A DNA stretch of 64,000 nucleotides, from NCBI GenBank assembly GCA_036924085.1, contig JAVGWX010000004.1, positions 42,243,793 to 42,307,792 of the forward strand, given 5' to 3'. Of this stretch, positions 45,187-49,879 are shown one piece after another. Every line of letters begins with the position of its first letter. The first letter of the stretch is position 1. Below the pieces are notes generated by a model. It was not told the DNA's origin, searched no databases, and saw only the letters and a list, made by a program, of their open reading frames with translations. The translations under genes were made by a program, and so were the position numbers. Origin of the DNA: Ariolimax columbianus (Eukaryota > Mollusca > Gastropoda > Stylommatophora > Arionidae).

Positions 45187-45422
45187 GTGAACTGCACGAG
45201 GGATATTTGTATATGTGATTTGCATTGGGATATGTATATTTGCAGTTGTTGACAACATAATTTGTAACAATATTGTTTCAGGAGTCTGCTGAATTTGATG
45301 ATATTCCAAGAAATATGCAAGCTTTGTCAGAGAGCATTCAAGAGCGAGATCGCTACATATTTGGTGATCGACCACGTCAGCGGGTGCATACTGGAGACTT
45401 CACACAGGTCAACTGGCAGTAA
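11615..45422 (+). CDS. AKT1S1: PRAS40/AKT1S1 (Lobe)-like protein, 10 coding exons, 350 aa
   Basis: Joined exons: 11615-11687, 19069-19139, 20933-21061, 24529-24628, 29644-29755, 30827-30904, 32564-32637, 36209-36283, 42796-42995, 45282-45422. They total 1053 nt, all introns are GT-AG and all phases agree. Human PRAS40 is an Akt-phosphorylated inhibitor and substrate of mTORC1. Matching features here are FAMDE at 214-218 (human TOS motif FVMDE), AQSL with S292 (human AKSL, Ser183), and MQALSESIQERDRYIFGD followed by RPRQRVHTGDF at 334-344. The last block mirrors human VFGDLPRPRLNTSDF and keeps the RxRxxT Akt consensus (R336, R338, T341 = human Thr246). Residues 1-91 hold cysteine pairs C6/C8 and C67/C70; 126-187 is a charged coiled coil. 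These N-terminal parts are not assigned. The gene model was built by eye, without transcripts. Confidence 0.78.
11750..12030 (+). mobile_element. 3' end of RNase H LINE (second family) with internal expansion
   Basis: Matches the C-terminal region of the 8880-9600 relic (ACCGCAATAGATGAA, CAACCAACGAGCTGCAGG-type, GTGCAGTGAAGTCGATTCTTA). A stretch of about 50 bp (TTTGATAATTCATAGA...GCAGATCTTTTATAT) is present three times at about 11772-11895, whereas the other copy has one. It lies in intron 1 of the PRAS40-like gene. Confidence 0.65.
12430..13100 (+). mobile_element. CR1/L2-like LINE, 3' third
   Basis: Two adjacent frames encode the RT C-terminus: DLGVIIEHTGKVSEQVQVNK, KLYKALVRPRLEYCVQVWSP, then QIYKIIKG followed by RGHIYTLTKERSRLDIRKYF and a final AFKNRLDVHS-like stretch. 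It is frameshifted between 12700 and 12780. The terminus near 13070-13095 reads GACTCTGATGAGTCTTCTAA. It lies in intron 1. Confidence 0.8.
13678..13688. repeat. Left TSD of SINE
   Basis: TATTCATTCTG, identical to 13946-13956. Confidence 0.85.
13689..13945 (+). mobile_element. tRNA-derived SINE with (TTTAC)n tail
   Basis: The head has an A-box-like TTAGCGCGCTGGCT and a B-box-like GGTTCATTCCC, followed by a body with CCTGGTCGACCCAGCC and a tail of ACTTT repeats (13924-13945). Flanked by 11-nt TSDs TATTCATTCTG at 13678-13688 and 13946-13956. It is inserted into the LINE relic. Confidence 0.85.
13946..13956. repeat. Right TSD of SINE
   Basis: TATTCATTCTG, identical to 13678-13688. Confidence 0.85.
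16905..17245 (+). repeat. SINE-E-like interspersed repeat
   Basis: Forward copy of the family at 3445-3735. It contains CTGGTCAGGAAAAATATACT, TGGAAATGGGCTGG, GACGTGATCCCCGTAGTAGT and GCAACCCGCCACTTAACATC. In intron 1. Confidence 0.6.
17300..18500 (-). mobile_element. RTE-like LINE, RT C-terminal part
   Basis: Minus-strand frames read MFNIYAENIIRNVKADLIST, EIRYADATVLLSNSAKGLEQ (YADA box, D replaced by T) and, at 17583-17846, FPVTNYRCETWTITKAI. The 3' end is a CATCATCATCATG tail near 17302-17320. It is in intron 1 and non-functional. Confidence 0.75.
18688..18990 (+). mobile_element. SINE-A copy (intron 1)
   Basis: Near-full copy with CATGAGCTGCAGCGGTCAGC, GTGATCCTGGATAACAGGCT, GGACCGAAAGGTGCAAATAT, CAGCCAAGCTGTAA and the end GGGAACGAACGATGAAGAAA. 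It lies about 80 bp upstream of exon 2. Confidence 0.75.
19069..19139 (+). CDS. AKT1S1: PRAS40-like exon 2
   Basis: Acceptor CTCTTGTAG, donor GTAAGT. Residues 25-48 include CPLGSSCE. It joins exon 1 (phase 1) and exon 3 (phase 0) without a stop. Confidence 0.72.
19262..20300 (-). mobile_element. LINE-D 3' region, degenerate
   Basis: Similar to 55650-56170 and 57365-57420: shared GGGGAGCTGAAGTCGCC / GGGGGATTCAACTCACC, TTGCATTCTTATGAGGTAACC and TTTCTGACATCTAGTTTCAA blocks in the same order. It covers most of intron 2 and is interrupted by a SINE-G-like copy at 19957-20145. Confidence 0.55.
19957..20145 (-). mobile_element. SINE-G copy, divergent
   Basis: Reverse copy of the family at 43036 and 53358: GTGCGTTGCACTATGTTTTA, ATATAAGGGTCTGCTTCCTC and a head region reading AACCGTGTCACTAAAACCAC. 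The B box is weak. Confidence 0.55.
20300..20745. other. Intron 2 remainder, no gene
   Basis: AT-rich and LINE-derived in part; no recognisable motifs. Confidence 0.4.
20749..20795. repeat. (TC)n(AC)n microsatellite
   Basis: TC dinucleotides followed by a short AC run, about 140 bp before exon 3. Confidence 0.95.
20933..21061 (+). CDS. AKT1S1: PRAS40-like exon 3
   Basis: Acceptor ATTATTCTAG, donor GTAAGA; phase 0 at both ends. Residues 49-91 contain SHKCLVHRVRERDW and MCVPCRMRTHA. The C67-x2-C70 pair with C6-x-C8 of exon 1 could bind zinc. Confidence 0.75.
21190..22060 (-). mobile_element. LINE RT C-terminal relic (intron 3)
   Basis: The minus-strand frame 21608-22048 ends with VYTDNGRVDREIENRIQRAN then KQTLINMLTIPTLCFQY, the thumb-to-C-terminus pattern of RTE-like elements. 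It continues in broken frames to about 21190. Confidence 0.7.
22258..22613 (-). mobile_element. SINE-A copy (intron 3)
   Basis: Reverse copy with TTGTTCTCAATCTCCCACTA, GGGCTTGCAAGTAGCAGGAT, GCACCTTTCGGTCCGACATA, CAGCCTGTTATCCAGGATCA and CTGCAGCTCATCCACTGCTC. It is flanked by an imperfect 12-nt TSD, GCTCTAGCGTCT (22246-22257) and GCTCTAGCATCT (22614-22625). Confidence 0.82.
22680..22960 (-). mobile_element. SINE-A' copy (intron 3)
   Basis: Reverse copy with CATCCTTAAAATAACATTGT, TAGTTTACAGCAAGGCTGCG, TTTGCATCTTTCGACCTCG and GTCCTGATCAGCTCTGGTTC. Confidence 0.55.
23413..23970 (+). mobile_element. LINE-A copy 2, 3' end only
   Basis: Encodes the RNase H end (VVQWVPSHCNIQGNEEADRL) and the C-terminal knuckle (DECTCGRGKMAAEHLLQNC). 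It is split by one CAA-to-TAA change at about 23553 and ends in (GAA)n. A short duplicated ATTAATG flanks it (23411 and 23974). In intron 3. Confidence 0.85.
24000..24520. other. Intron 3 tail, no gene
   Basis: AT-rich. Contains a short triplicated ACGAATGCACC / ATGAATGCACC motif at about 24072-24127. Confidence 0.5.
24529..24628 (+). CDS. AKT1S1: PRAS40-like exon 4
   Basis: Acceptor TTTACACAG, donor GTATGA. Residues 92-124 include KNSPDFSPVFNLLLCGNDG. Ends in phase 1. Confidence 0.75.
24920..25225 (-). mobile_element. LINE C-terminal/3' fragment (intron 4)
   Basis: The minus-strand frame includes WVGHVVCMPDNRWTRRTKFW and PRGRPPM, which fits the terminal GHVxRMPDxR...GRP block of RTE-like LINEs. 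Confidence 0.65.
25312..25456 (+). mobile_element. SINE-A, 5'-truncated (intron 4)
   Basis: 3' core only: CGGACCGAAGGTTGCAAATA, CAGTCAAGCTGTAAACTAAC, CTTGGTAGCGGGAG, then a GAAGAAGGAAGAAGAAG tail. Confidence 0.8.
25460..26690. other. Intron 4, no gene recognised
   Basis: AT-rich; I saw no conserved motif on either strand. Confidence 0.4.
26690..27000 (-). mobile_element. LINE RT fragment (intron 4)
   Basis: The broken minus-strand text resembles the DxKxAFDSVxRxTLWxxLRxYGIP block of endonuclease/RT LINEs: stops and shifts leave TVWIDTLFGNC and TTEYPRNMKLTYR. Confidence 0.5.
27010..28280. other. Intron 4, no gene recognised
   Basis: AT-rich; no motif or clear repeat identified. Confidence 0.4.
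28400..29520 (-). mobile_element. LINE RT relic (intron 4)
   Basis: Frame 29025-29306 (-) contains AQLIEAINSGCTMDITL, LITIPIQRGVRQSDTI and VFKNLEWGDRGLNIDRDMF. The RQGDT box reads RQSDT. Broken frames and 3' sequence extend to about 28400. It ends about 120 bp before exon 5. Confidence 0.7.
29644..29755 (+). CDS. AKT1S1: PRAS40-like exon 5
   Basis: Acceptor TTTCATGAAG, a weaker donor GTGCTT. It encodes a coiled-coil segment with SYETLQKQLGDLQTVL and KQEEEAMENRI. The alternative acceptor TTCAG 11 nt downstream gives a stop. Confidence 0.75.
30050..30372 (-). mobile_element. SINE-F copy (intron 5)
   Basis: Reverse copy of a tRNA-like family also at 50900-51215 (-) and 61440-61800 (+). Shared blocks are GGGGAATTTTTACCAGAA, GAACATGAGAGTCCGATCTC and TACCTCGAAACCACTTAGGGG. 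The B box is degenerate here. Confidence 0.65.
30827..30904 (+). CDS. AKT1S1: PRAS40-like exon 6
   Basis: Acceptor TTCTAACAG, donor GTAATT. It continues the coiled coil with EFEENERAKFARLIETAQN and EKARLI. A CTCA-rich minisatellite begins only about 30 nt past the donor. Confidence 0.78.
30935..31460. repeat. Minisatellite next to exon 6
   Basis: About 525 bp of imperfect CTCA-rich repeats. The first half is built on AAGGCTCAAGCCCTCACCCC-type units, the second on units of about 21 bp such as CCCCACCTCATACGGCTCAA. It lies wholly in intron 6, starting about 30 bp after the donor. Confidence 0.9.
31465..32560. other. Intron 6 remainder, no gene
   Basis: The open frame at 31551-31970 has no recognisable domain, and its position inside an intron argues against a gene. 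Confidence 0.4.
32564..32637 (+). CDS. AKT1S1: PRAS40-like exon 7
   Basis: Acceptor AACTTTCAG, donor GTATAT. It encodes VLFRNSEGNHTTAPINMRSM then QGGH. Without it exons 6 and 8 do not join in frame; with it both junctions are in phase. This is strong internal support for the model. Confidence 0.78.
32875..33040 (+). mobile_element. SINE-A, 5'-truncated (intron 7)
   Basis: 3' core with CAAACCGAAAAGTGCAAATA, CACAGTCAAGCTGTAAGCTA, GGGCTTGGTAGCTGG and tail GAAGACAGAAGGAGAAGAAG. Confidence 0.8.
33045..34140. other. Intron 7, no gene recognised
   Basis: AT-rich; no conserved motif seen. Confidence 0.4.
34340..34640 (-). mobile_element. LINE 3' fragment with a short repeat
   Basis: The minus-strand text near 34570-34620 resembles the GRPRKRW terminal region of LINE ORFs. 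At 34357-34425 the segment ATGTTACACCTGACCCTGAC occurs twice. Confidence 0.45.
34680..35960 (-). mobile_element. RTE-like LINE copy (intron 7)
   Basis: 5'-truncated element on the minus strand. The 3' end is a (CAT)n run at 34681-34695 on the + strand. Frame 35262-36014 encodes RT. It lies antisense in intron 7 and ends about 250 bp before exon 8. Confidence 0.85.
35262..36014 (-). pseudogene. RT core of intron 7 LINE, 250-codon frame
   Basis: RT motifs: QVGLRAGRSTIEQFFNLHLI, FIDFKKAFNRVGHEALWETL, VGVHHGCLLSPTLFNVFLER, then a DxL-like region without a clear FADD box (ILTNLRWLAGTE) and IGAEKSKIMVN. RQGC reads HHGC and the catalytic aspartates are lost, so it is inactive. The first 25 or so codons are probably flanking DNA. 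Confidence 0.8.
36209..36283 (+). CDS. AKT1S1: PRAS40-like exon 8 (TOS-like motif)
   Basis: Acceptor GTTCTTTAG, donor GTAAGT. It encodes VFAMDELDIEEANEDRESRA then PARKS. FAMDE corresponds to the mTOR-signalling motif FVMDE of human PRAS40, which binds raptor. Confidence 0.8.
36290..37075. other. Start of intron 8, no gene
   Basis: AT-rich; short frames only. The end (37080-37121) looks like the edge of another LINE's 3' region that resumes at 42133. Confidence 0.4.
37122..37134. repeat. TSD copy 1 of a shared target
   Basis: ATATTCCATAACA; matched at 41766-41778, and its first 12 nt again at 42121-42132. Left TSD of LINE-A copy 3. Confidence 0.88.
37135..38253 (+). mobile_element. LINE-A copy 3, left part (split by nested insertion)
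   Basis: A 5'-truncated LINE-A, beginning just before the RT GYRP block. It continues at 40720-41765. A 28-nt deletion at about 37561 removes most of the GVPQGG box and shifts frame; an early TAA follows near 37766. It lies in intron 8. Confidence 0.9.
38240..38253. repeat. Left TSD of nested LINE-A copy 4
   Basis: CTGACAGACCATCC, repeated at 40720-40733. It is part of the host LINE-A sequence. Confidence 0.88.
38254..40719 (-). mobile_element. LINE-A copy 4, inverted inside copy 3
   Basis: 2.47 kb on the minus strand, 3' (TTC)n end at 38254, reading back to the segment upstream of RT. Frame 38500-39957 covers RT palm end, thumb and RNase H; 40097-40846 covers the RT start. Defects: CAA-to-TAA near 40098, an 11-nt deletion near 39982, and AGA-to-TGA near 38500 just before the zinc knuckle. 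TSDs of 14 nt flank it. Confidence 0.93.
38500..39957 (-). pseudogene. LINE-A copy 4 RT-thumb/RNase H frame, 485 codons
   Basis: Starts at the FADDLAMW box, includes YLGVTFDRRMTW, the RNase H YTDGS block, EAEALRAAVEEM, LLTDALAVV and HCNIQGSEEADRLAKEG, and stops at RTGHN where the arginine codon became TGA. The zinc knuckle remains encoded beyond the stop. Confidence 0.88.
40720..41765 (+). mobile_element. LINE-A copy 3, right part
   Basis: Resumes the host copy with the TSD CTGACAGACCATCC (40720-40733), then the linker, RNase H (YTNGS, catalytic D changed to N) and knuckle (DECTCGTGKMTAEHLLQNC). A stop near 41161, a 1-nt deletion near 41467 and a deletion near 41720 disable it. The GAA tail ends at 41765. 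Confidence 0.9.
41766..41778. repeat. TSD copy 2 of the shared target
   Basis: ATATTCCATAACA: right TSD of LINE-A copy 3 and, for its first 12 nt, left TSD of the SINE-A at 41779. Confidence 0.85.
41779..42120 (+). mobile_element. SINE-A copy, near full length (intron 8)
   Basis: Begins GGATCAAGATGCTGATCAGC, has GTGATCCTGGATAACAGCAG, GCAAATATCGCAGCCAAGCT and GGGAGATTGAGAACGAACGA, and ends with AGTCAAGCCAAGCC. It is flanked by ATATTCCATAAC at 41766 and 42121. Confidence 0.85.
42121..42132. repeat. TSD copy 3 of the shared target
   Basis: ATATTCCATAAC. Beyond it the pre-insertion sequence continues as TGGAATAACCATGCTGTTGA, which resembles 28700-28730 and supports an original uninterrupted LINE 3' region. 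Confidence 0.82.
42250..42620 (+). mobile_element. SINE-A' copy (intron 8)
   Basis: A tRNA-like head (GGCCATGCAGTAGGATTCTG, GGTGCAAAACCCAAGTGGGT), middle ACCCATAACTGACTAAGACC, then the shared core TTGGACCGAAAGGTACAGAT and CTAGCTGTAAACTACAACAC, ending in an A run. It ends about 180 bp before exon 9. Confidence 0.7.
42796..42995 (+). CDS. AKT1S1: PRAS40-like exon 9
   Basis: Acceptor GTCTTTCAG, donor GTTGGT. Residues 238-304 are Ser/Pro/Gly-rich and include SVPISMPAHAQSL then RNTSYLDDDFE. AQSL aligns with AKSL of human PRAS40, where the serine (Ser183) is an mTORC1 site. Confidence 0.8.
43036..43270 (+). mobile_element. SINE-G: tRNA-derived SINE (intron 9)
   Basis: The tRNA-like head has an A-box region TGGCCTAGTGGTTAAGTGG and a canonical B box GGTTCGATCCC, followed by an unrelated body (CCGTTACCCCGGGGAAGCAA). 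Copies lie at 53358-53590 (+) and 19957-20145 (-). The body and non-matching acceptor stem argue against a real tRNA gene. Confidence 0.85.
43460..43610 (+). repeat. tRNA-like SINE fragment
   Basis: AAGAGTGCTTGCCTCTCACA with a following GGATTGGATTCACGCTCC (B-box-like). It resembles the head of the SINE at 56493. Confidence 0.5.
43660..43865 (+). repeat. SINE-E-like repeat (intron 9)
   Basis: Shares CAGGCAAAATATACTGGCCA, CCTGGAAACGGGCTG and GACGTGATCCCCGTAGTAGT with 16905-17245. A short AGTCAGG segment is duplicated near 43684 and 43722. Confidence 0.65.
44072..44392. repeat. Minisatellite, about 53 bp x 6 (intron 9)
   Basis: Six units, each with CATCATTATGTAGACTGTCC then CTTATCAACTCAACCCTGT. 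Unit-to-unit differences are few (GACTG, GATTG, GACAA variants), which suggests recent expansion. Confidence 0.92.
44495..44506. repeat. Left TSD of LINE-A copy 5
   Basis: GAGAGGACATTT, identical to 44871-44882. Confidence 0.88.
44507..44870 (-). mobile_element. LINE-A copy 5, 364-bp 3' end (intron 9)
   Basis: A minus-strand, severely 5'-truncated copy that keeps an intact frame for the last 112 residues, including CPCGTGKMTTEHLLQNC. It is closest in sequence to copy 1 (shared VELQDKLYGSGESLRMTAAF). A perfect 12-nt TSD suggests a young insertion. Confidence 0.9.
44871..44882. repeat. Right TSD of LINE-A copy 5
   Basis: GAGAGGACATTT, identical to 44495-44506. Confidence 0.88.
45125..45177. 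repeat. (TA)n microsatellite
   Basis: TA run of about 40 bp with one TTTT break, about 100 bp before the last exon. Confidence 0.95.
45282..45422 (+). CDS. AKT1S1: PRAS40-like last exon (Akt site, stop TAA)
   Basis: Acceptor ATTGTTTCAG. It encodes residues 305-350, ending VHTGDFTQVNWQ and TAA at 45420-45422. The IFGDRPRQRVHTGDF block carries the RxRxxT Akt consensus and is the best single match to PRAS40. Confidence 0.85.
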   Translation, partial: ESAEFDDIPRNMQALSESIQERDRYIFGDRPRQRVHTGDFTQVNWQ

Positions 45423-45516
45423 TGCTACATACATTGTTTGAAAGGTATAACAGAATAGTTAATGTACAGTAGATATTAAATGTATTGTGTGTATGGAAGT
45501 TGTTAAGAGGAATTGT

Positions 45517-45522
45517 AATAAA
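45517..45522 (+). promoter_or_regulatory. Poly(A) signal AATAAA of the PRAS40-like gene
   Basis: First AATAAA after the stop codon, about 95 nt downstream. It gives a compact 3' UTR of roughly 120 nt if used. Confidence 0.6.
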
Positions 45523-45539
45523 TCTATAAGCAATTATTT

Positions 45540-46585
45540 GAGAAGGTTTTGTTTATGTATACTTTCATGTGCAAAGCAATAGAAGTGGGAATAAAGAAGA
45601 ATGATTGTGAAATGAGCATTAAAAAATATATTAGGTTCATCTTAACAATTTGGCAAGAAATGGTCTTTAGAACTTGATAAATAATTATGGAAACTGAGGC
45701 CAGAGGTAAACTAACTAGTGACAATGATTGCAAAGGCTAGTATATTTTAAGAAGCCAGAAAACATGTTCTTGGTGATAGGAAAGTTAGGAAGTAATAATC
45801 TATTCAAGTTGTCTGGATCAACCTGAGTCTTTATTCCATAGTTGTAAAGATTGGGTGTGAGAAAGATTAGGTCAATGATAACACCTTTATTGGGTTGTTT
45901 AGGTATCCCCTAAAGCATGTCTTTCTTGCAATGAGGCACATTTATTTTCATTTTTCTTGTTTGTTTTATCAGTGCTTAAAACATACTTGTCTTCGCGATC
46001 ACTGCTGGAGTTGCTAATTACAAATGCATGTTGGAGTAGTTAGAAAACCCCAGACTAGTAGATCATAAATAATACAGGAAGTGCGATTGCAAGGATAAGT
46101 AATTTTTTAAGCACTTTGTATACATAATTACTAAAACTAAGAAATATAAGTGATATGGGCAGAATTATCTTGACCTATGTAACCTCATAAAGATATCTAA
46201 CAGCATAACCAGACATGCACTGGATTATAACCCACAGGAAAAGAGGAGAATGAAGAGACTAATGAACATCTGGTGGTGAATTAGGGAAGAGAAAACCAGG
46301 GCAGCTGTTGTAGCTCAGGAATACAGTCTAAAATAAAATTGGTGGGCAGCAACCGTTTCAACCCAATGTTTCAAAGTAACCAGAAGGAATAAGTCAAGTT
46401 AAGTCATGTGACTGTAAGAGTAATATGTTATTTTTCATAAAACGCCAATCATTTATTAATACCTGTTAATAGACAATGTCAGTTTTCCTTACATTGTTTT
46501 GCTAAGCTTTTTAGTTGTTAAATGGTCTATTAATTATAAAACTTGTTTTATTCTGTTTAATTTCAATTGTCTTCACTCATCATCT
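45540..46585. other. Downstream of the PRAS40-like gene, no feature recognised
   Basis: AT-rich; no motif on either strand. Confidence 0.45.
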
Positions 46586-46589
46586 TCAT

Positions 46590-47120
46590 CAGGTTAGAGG
46601 TTAGTCAGTCAGAAAAATGGTCTTGAAGTTGTCTGATCACCTTATGTCACTGTGTCCTCTGTTCTCGGCAGATCACTTCAGCTCAGTGTATATCTGCACC
46701 TACATGTTCTTGCACATCTGCATGTAGTACTTGTTTCTTGAACATCCCCTTCTTTTTTTTCTAGTATTTTCAATAGTAGGACTCCATGTATCATATTGGG
46801 GCCAAGACAATCTACCTTTTTGTATACTTATCATTGATTGTATATGTAAACCTGCATCATTAAGCATTTGCTCATTTGACCAATTTTCTGTTCAGCTCGC
46901 TCTTTGCATCTTGCAGTGACACCCACGTCTCAAAAGGTCTTTTCATTTTATTTTTTTTTAAAGTCCTCGTTTCAGAGCTGTATGGTGCTACAGACCAGAT
47001 ATGTGAGGTTTTTATTGTTTTACGCAGCTCAATATTGTTGTTATTCGGTGTTCAAAGATTTTGTTTCTCACGGACTGCCTTTGCTACTGTGATCCTATTT
47101 CTGATTTCAACTTCACTAAC
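46590..47120 (-). mobile_element. LINE RT C-terminal relic
   Basis: The minus-strand translation reads EVEIRNRITVAKAV then REKQNL, followed by TSHIWSVAPYSSETRTLK. This is the EIRSRIAMAK...YxWSVxLYGxETWTL block at the end of RTE-like LINE reverse transcriptases. Confidence 0.7.
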
Positions 47121-47124
47121 ATGA

Positions 47125-47860
47125 TAAAAAAACATAAAATAGTAAGAGGGCTGAGAAGGCACACATGCATATATATTTACAACATTTACAAACTATAGCA
47201 AACAGCAAAGCAATTAGATTTACAAGTCAATTTAGAATGATAAGCCTCTTATCATTAATGGCTGTGTTGGGTTTTTTTAAAGTGTCTTTTACAGTTCCTG
47301 TCTTCAATTCCCTATCTGTTTACTAAACCAATTTCTTTTTTCATTTTCTCCATTTAATACTGTTGCTAGAAACTTGTGGAAAACAATTAATTATCATATT
47401 TGGCAAAATGTACACACTTGATCTAACAGTTTTATATTGTTGGTAAATAGATTCAAGTTTTAAATGTTACCTTTTCTGACAATTTTGTATATTTACACAA
47501 ATGGTAATAATTTGTTCATTATCGATCAGTCATCTGTCTGTATTAGTCAGACTATTGTATGTACTTATTTGCCCATTTCTGTTTTGATATTTCTAGTATT
47601 TTTCTCTCCCTGCTTTATAAGCAACAGTCAAAATTAAGTGAATCGTTGCTACATATGTTTTGCTACAGAGAATGCCAATTTTTGTGATAACAAAGGTAAG
47701 AGTATACATTAAGTTAGATAATGGGGCAATTTGTGAGCTTTTATTTCATGATTTTTATCAATATTTGAACATTTTACTGTTTGCTAATAATTTATCATTT
47801 GTAACAGAAATTGTATGTGAGTAACTTAGTTTTCATAGCTATAAGTATTAACTGTTTGTG
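47125..47860. other. No gene recognised
   Basis: AT-rich sequence with no recognisable domain. Confidence 0.4.
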
Positions 47861-47864
47861 TTAG

Positions 47865-48215
47865 GGCTGGACTGTGGTGTAGCATATGGCATTAGCCCTA
47901 TAATATAAACTGTCTTTGTCATGTTAGAGGTCAGTTGTTAATTTAGCTAATGTAACATATGTTGTTAGTTCTGTGAAGGACTTTTTTTGTTGTTTTAGAG
48001 TATAACTAGTGTAACATTGTATCAGTTCTGAGAACTTTTTTGTCATTTTAGAGTACAAGTTTTAAGTTAATTAATGTAAATATGGTGTCAGGACTTTATT
48101 GTCATTTTAGATATCAACTTTTAAGTTAACTAATGTAACATATGGCATCAGCCCTGAGAAAAACTGTCTTTGTCATTTTAGAGGTAAATTGTTAGTTTAG
48201 CAAATGTAACATACT
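47865..48215. repeat. Degenerate tandem repeat, about 75 bp x 5
   Basis: Recurring landmarks CTAATGTAACATATG, GGCATCAGCCCTGAGA and TTTGTCATTTTAGAG appear in the same order in about five successive diverged units. Confidence 0.75.
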
Positions 48216-48224
48216 AACATTACA

Positions 48225-48475
48225 GCATTTACCCCAAGTGATCGAGTATGCTGGGAGGATTTTGAAGACTCAATGGTGCTTCCTGTTCTGGCAGTCACAT
48301 ACAGTGTGCAAGCTAGGTTTATTTTTGACCCTCGATAGAAAAATACCCAGGCTTTACTGCTGCTCGAACCTATATCTACTCATTACATGAACCAAATAAT
48401 ATCCTAATCATTTACATGAACCAAACCAAATAATATCCTAATCATTTGACTACTCGCTTGTTCATTTCATATCTA
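48225..48475 (-). repeat. Possible tRNA-like SINE relic
   Basis: On the minus strand GGTTCGAGCAGCAGTAAAGC resembles a B box with body. A 26-bp ACCAAATAATATCCTAATCA-containing segment is duplicated at 48389-48447. Confidence 0.4.
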
Positions 48476-48479
48476 AATC

Positions 48480-49390
48480 TGTTGTGTCATATCTAAATCT
48501 GCTAGTAAGTTTTACCTTCAATGTTTTTAGTTGCTGCTCATATATTAGATTTACATGTCAATTTGTTTGCTAGGAATTGCCTTTAAGCTGTGGACATCTT
48601 TGTTGCCCTCATGATAAGGGTTTTTAGTTATCAGAAGAAATTTTAACTTAATGTGTCAGAAATTAGTTTTTTTAGTTTAGTACAGAATGGTCAACAGGTC
48701 TAAAATGGCATTGGACGATCAGTAAATCCTAAGAAGGGCTTGTATGACTATTCTGTCAGCATGGTGCTTCCTCTGTTTGTTAAACACTTAAGTTGAAATT
48801 AAAAAGTACTTAGTACTTTCAAGAAGTATCAATGCTAATAGCTACTTTAGGATTAGTTTATGCTGTTTTATGGACATTATTATTTCCATGGACTAGTAAT
48901 TACTACTGTTAGTCTATAGTACATATATTTTTAAAAGTTGTTCATATTGAAACCTTGTTATGAAGATAAGTTGTACATCTAAGCATTACATTTCTATTGG
49001 TGTATCTGGGCCTATCAGATTTGCAACAGTCATTTTAACAGTTGTTTGAGTAAATCTAAAGGTTTATTCTGTTCTGTTCATATTTAACAAATGTTATGCA
49101 GTGTAGATTACGGTGTTTGATTCATCAAATATGGCCACATCTATCTTAAATTAACTTCTTTATATTTAAATCGTAGCAGCATTTTTTTAAATTGACTCTT
49201 TTGGCTCTTTTTATCCATTTACTTTTTAGAACTTTATATCTACGTTCAATGGATAAGTTGTGTTTGAATTTCATGAACTGATTTAAGACCTTTGAAAATT
49301 CAAAAAAGAAACCATTAGTGCAAGCTTTAGGAATCAGTATGATACAAATTAATATTTTGATTTTGCGGATAATTCTATGTTATCTTTCAT
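48480..49390. other. No gene recognised
   Basis: AT-rich, mainly short frames. Confidence 0.4.
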
Positions 49391-49399
49391 GTGAACAAT

Positions 49400-49692
49400 A
49401 TATGCAGGAAAAGACAGACAAACAGTGTAAGCCGTTGAAACATGACTACAGACTCAAGGATATCCTTTACAACAAAATGAGGATTGTGACAGGTGCCTAT
49501 GTGGGGAGCATATCATAACCATGGAACACATCCTGTAAAGCTGCACACTCATCAGGAAAAGAGAGAACAATACTAGCCTTGTGAGACACATATGAGACAA
49601 AAGTTGTATGGAGATGAAACAACCTTACAAACAACTGTCCTTTGTAAGAGAAACTGGAACCTTGATCTGAGGATAAATGAAGAAGAAGAAGC
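49400..49692 (+). pseudogene. LINE C-terminal zinc-knuckle relic with GAA tail
   Basis: Around 49478-49560 the text reads CDRCLCGEHIITMEHIL, a stop, then SCTLIRKREN, matching the CxCG...TxEHIL..C knuckle at the end of RNase H-type LINEs. A GAAGAAGAAGAAG run follows at 49679-49691. It is not LINE-A itself. Confidence 0.6.
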
Positions 49693-49879
49693 TCCTAAAA
49701 AAAAAGCTGAGACCTCATACAGTTCACCTGAGATGGTTATGCCTCCTAGGGGACCACATTTACCTGTTTTTTTACTCTTAAATGGTACTATCAAAGAAGG
49801 AAAAGGTTATAGAGGCCAAAGAGCACCTGGTAAAGAACGGAGCAAAAAAAGAAACAAGCTAGGTGATGATTTACATTGA
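49592..49879 (+). CDS. Unassigned 95-codon open frame
   Basis: The N-terminal half overlaps the LINE relic tail. The C-terminal half (SPEMVMPPRGPHLPVFLLLN then KRNKLGDDLH) is basic and unlike any repeat here. I do not recognise it. It may be a chance frame or the end of a host exon. Confidence 0.2.
   Translation: MRQKLYGDETTLQTTVLCKRNWNLDLRINEEEEAPKKKAETSYSSPEMVMPPRGPHLPVFLLLNGTIKEGKGYRGQRAPGKERSKKRNKLGDDLH

Noticed and set aside
47668..47697. Small host exon (ATGCCAATTTTTGTGATAAC then a good GTAAGA donor)
   Set aside because: No partner exon in phase was found nearby and eight codons carry no signal. Left unannotated.
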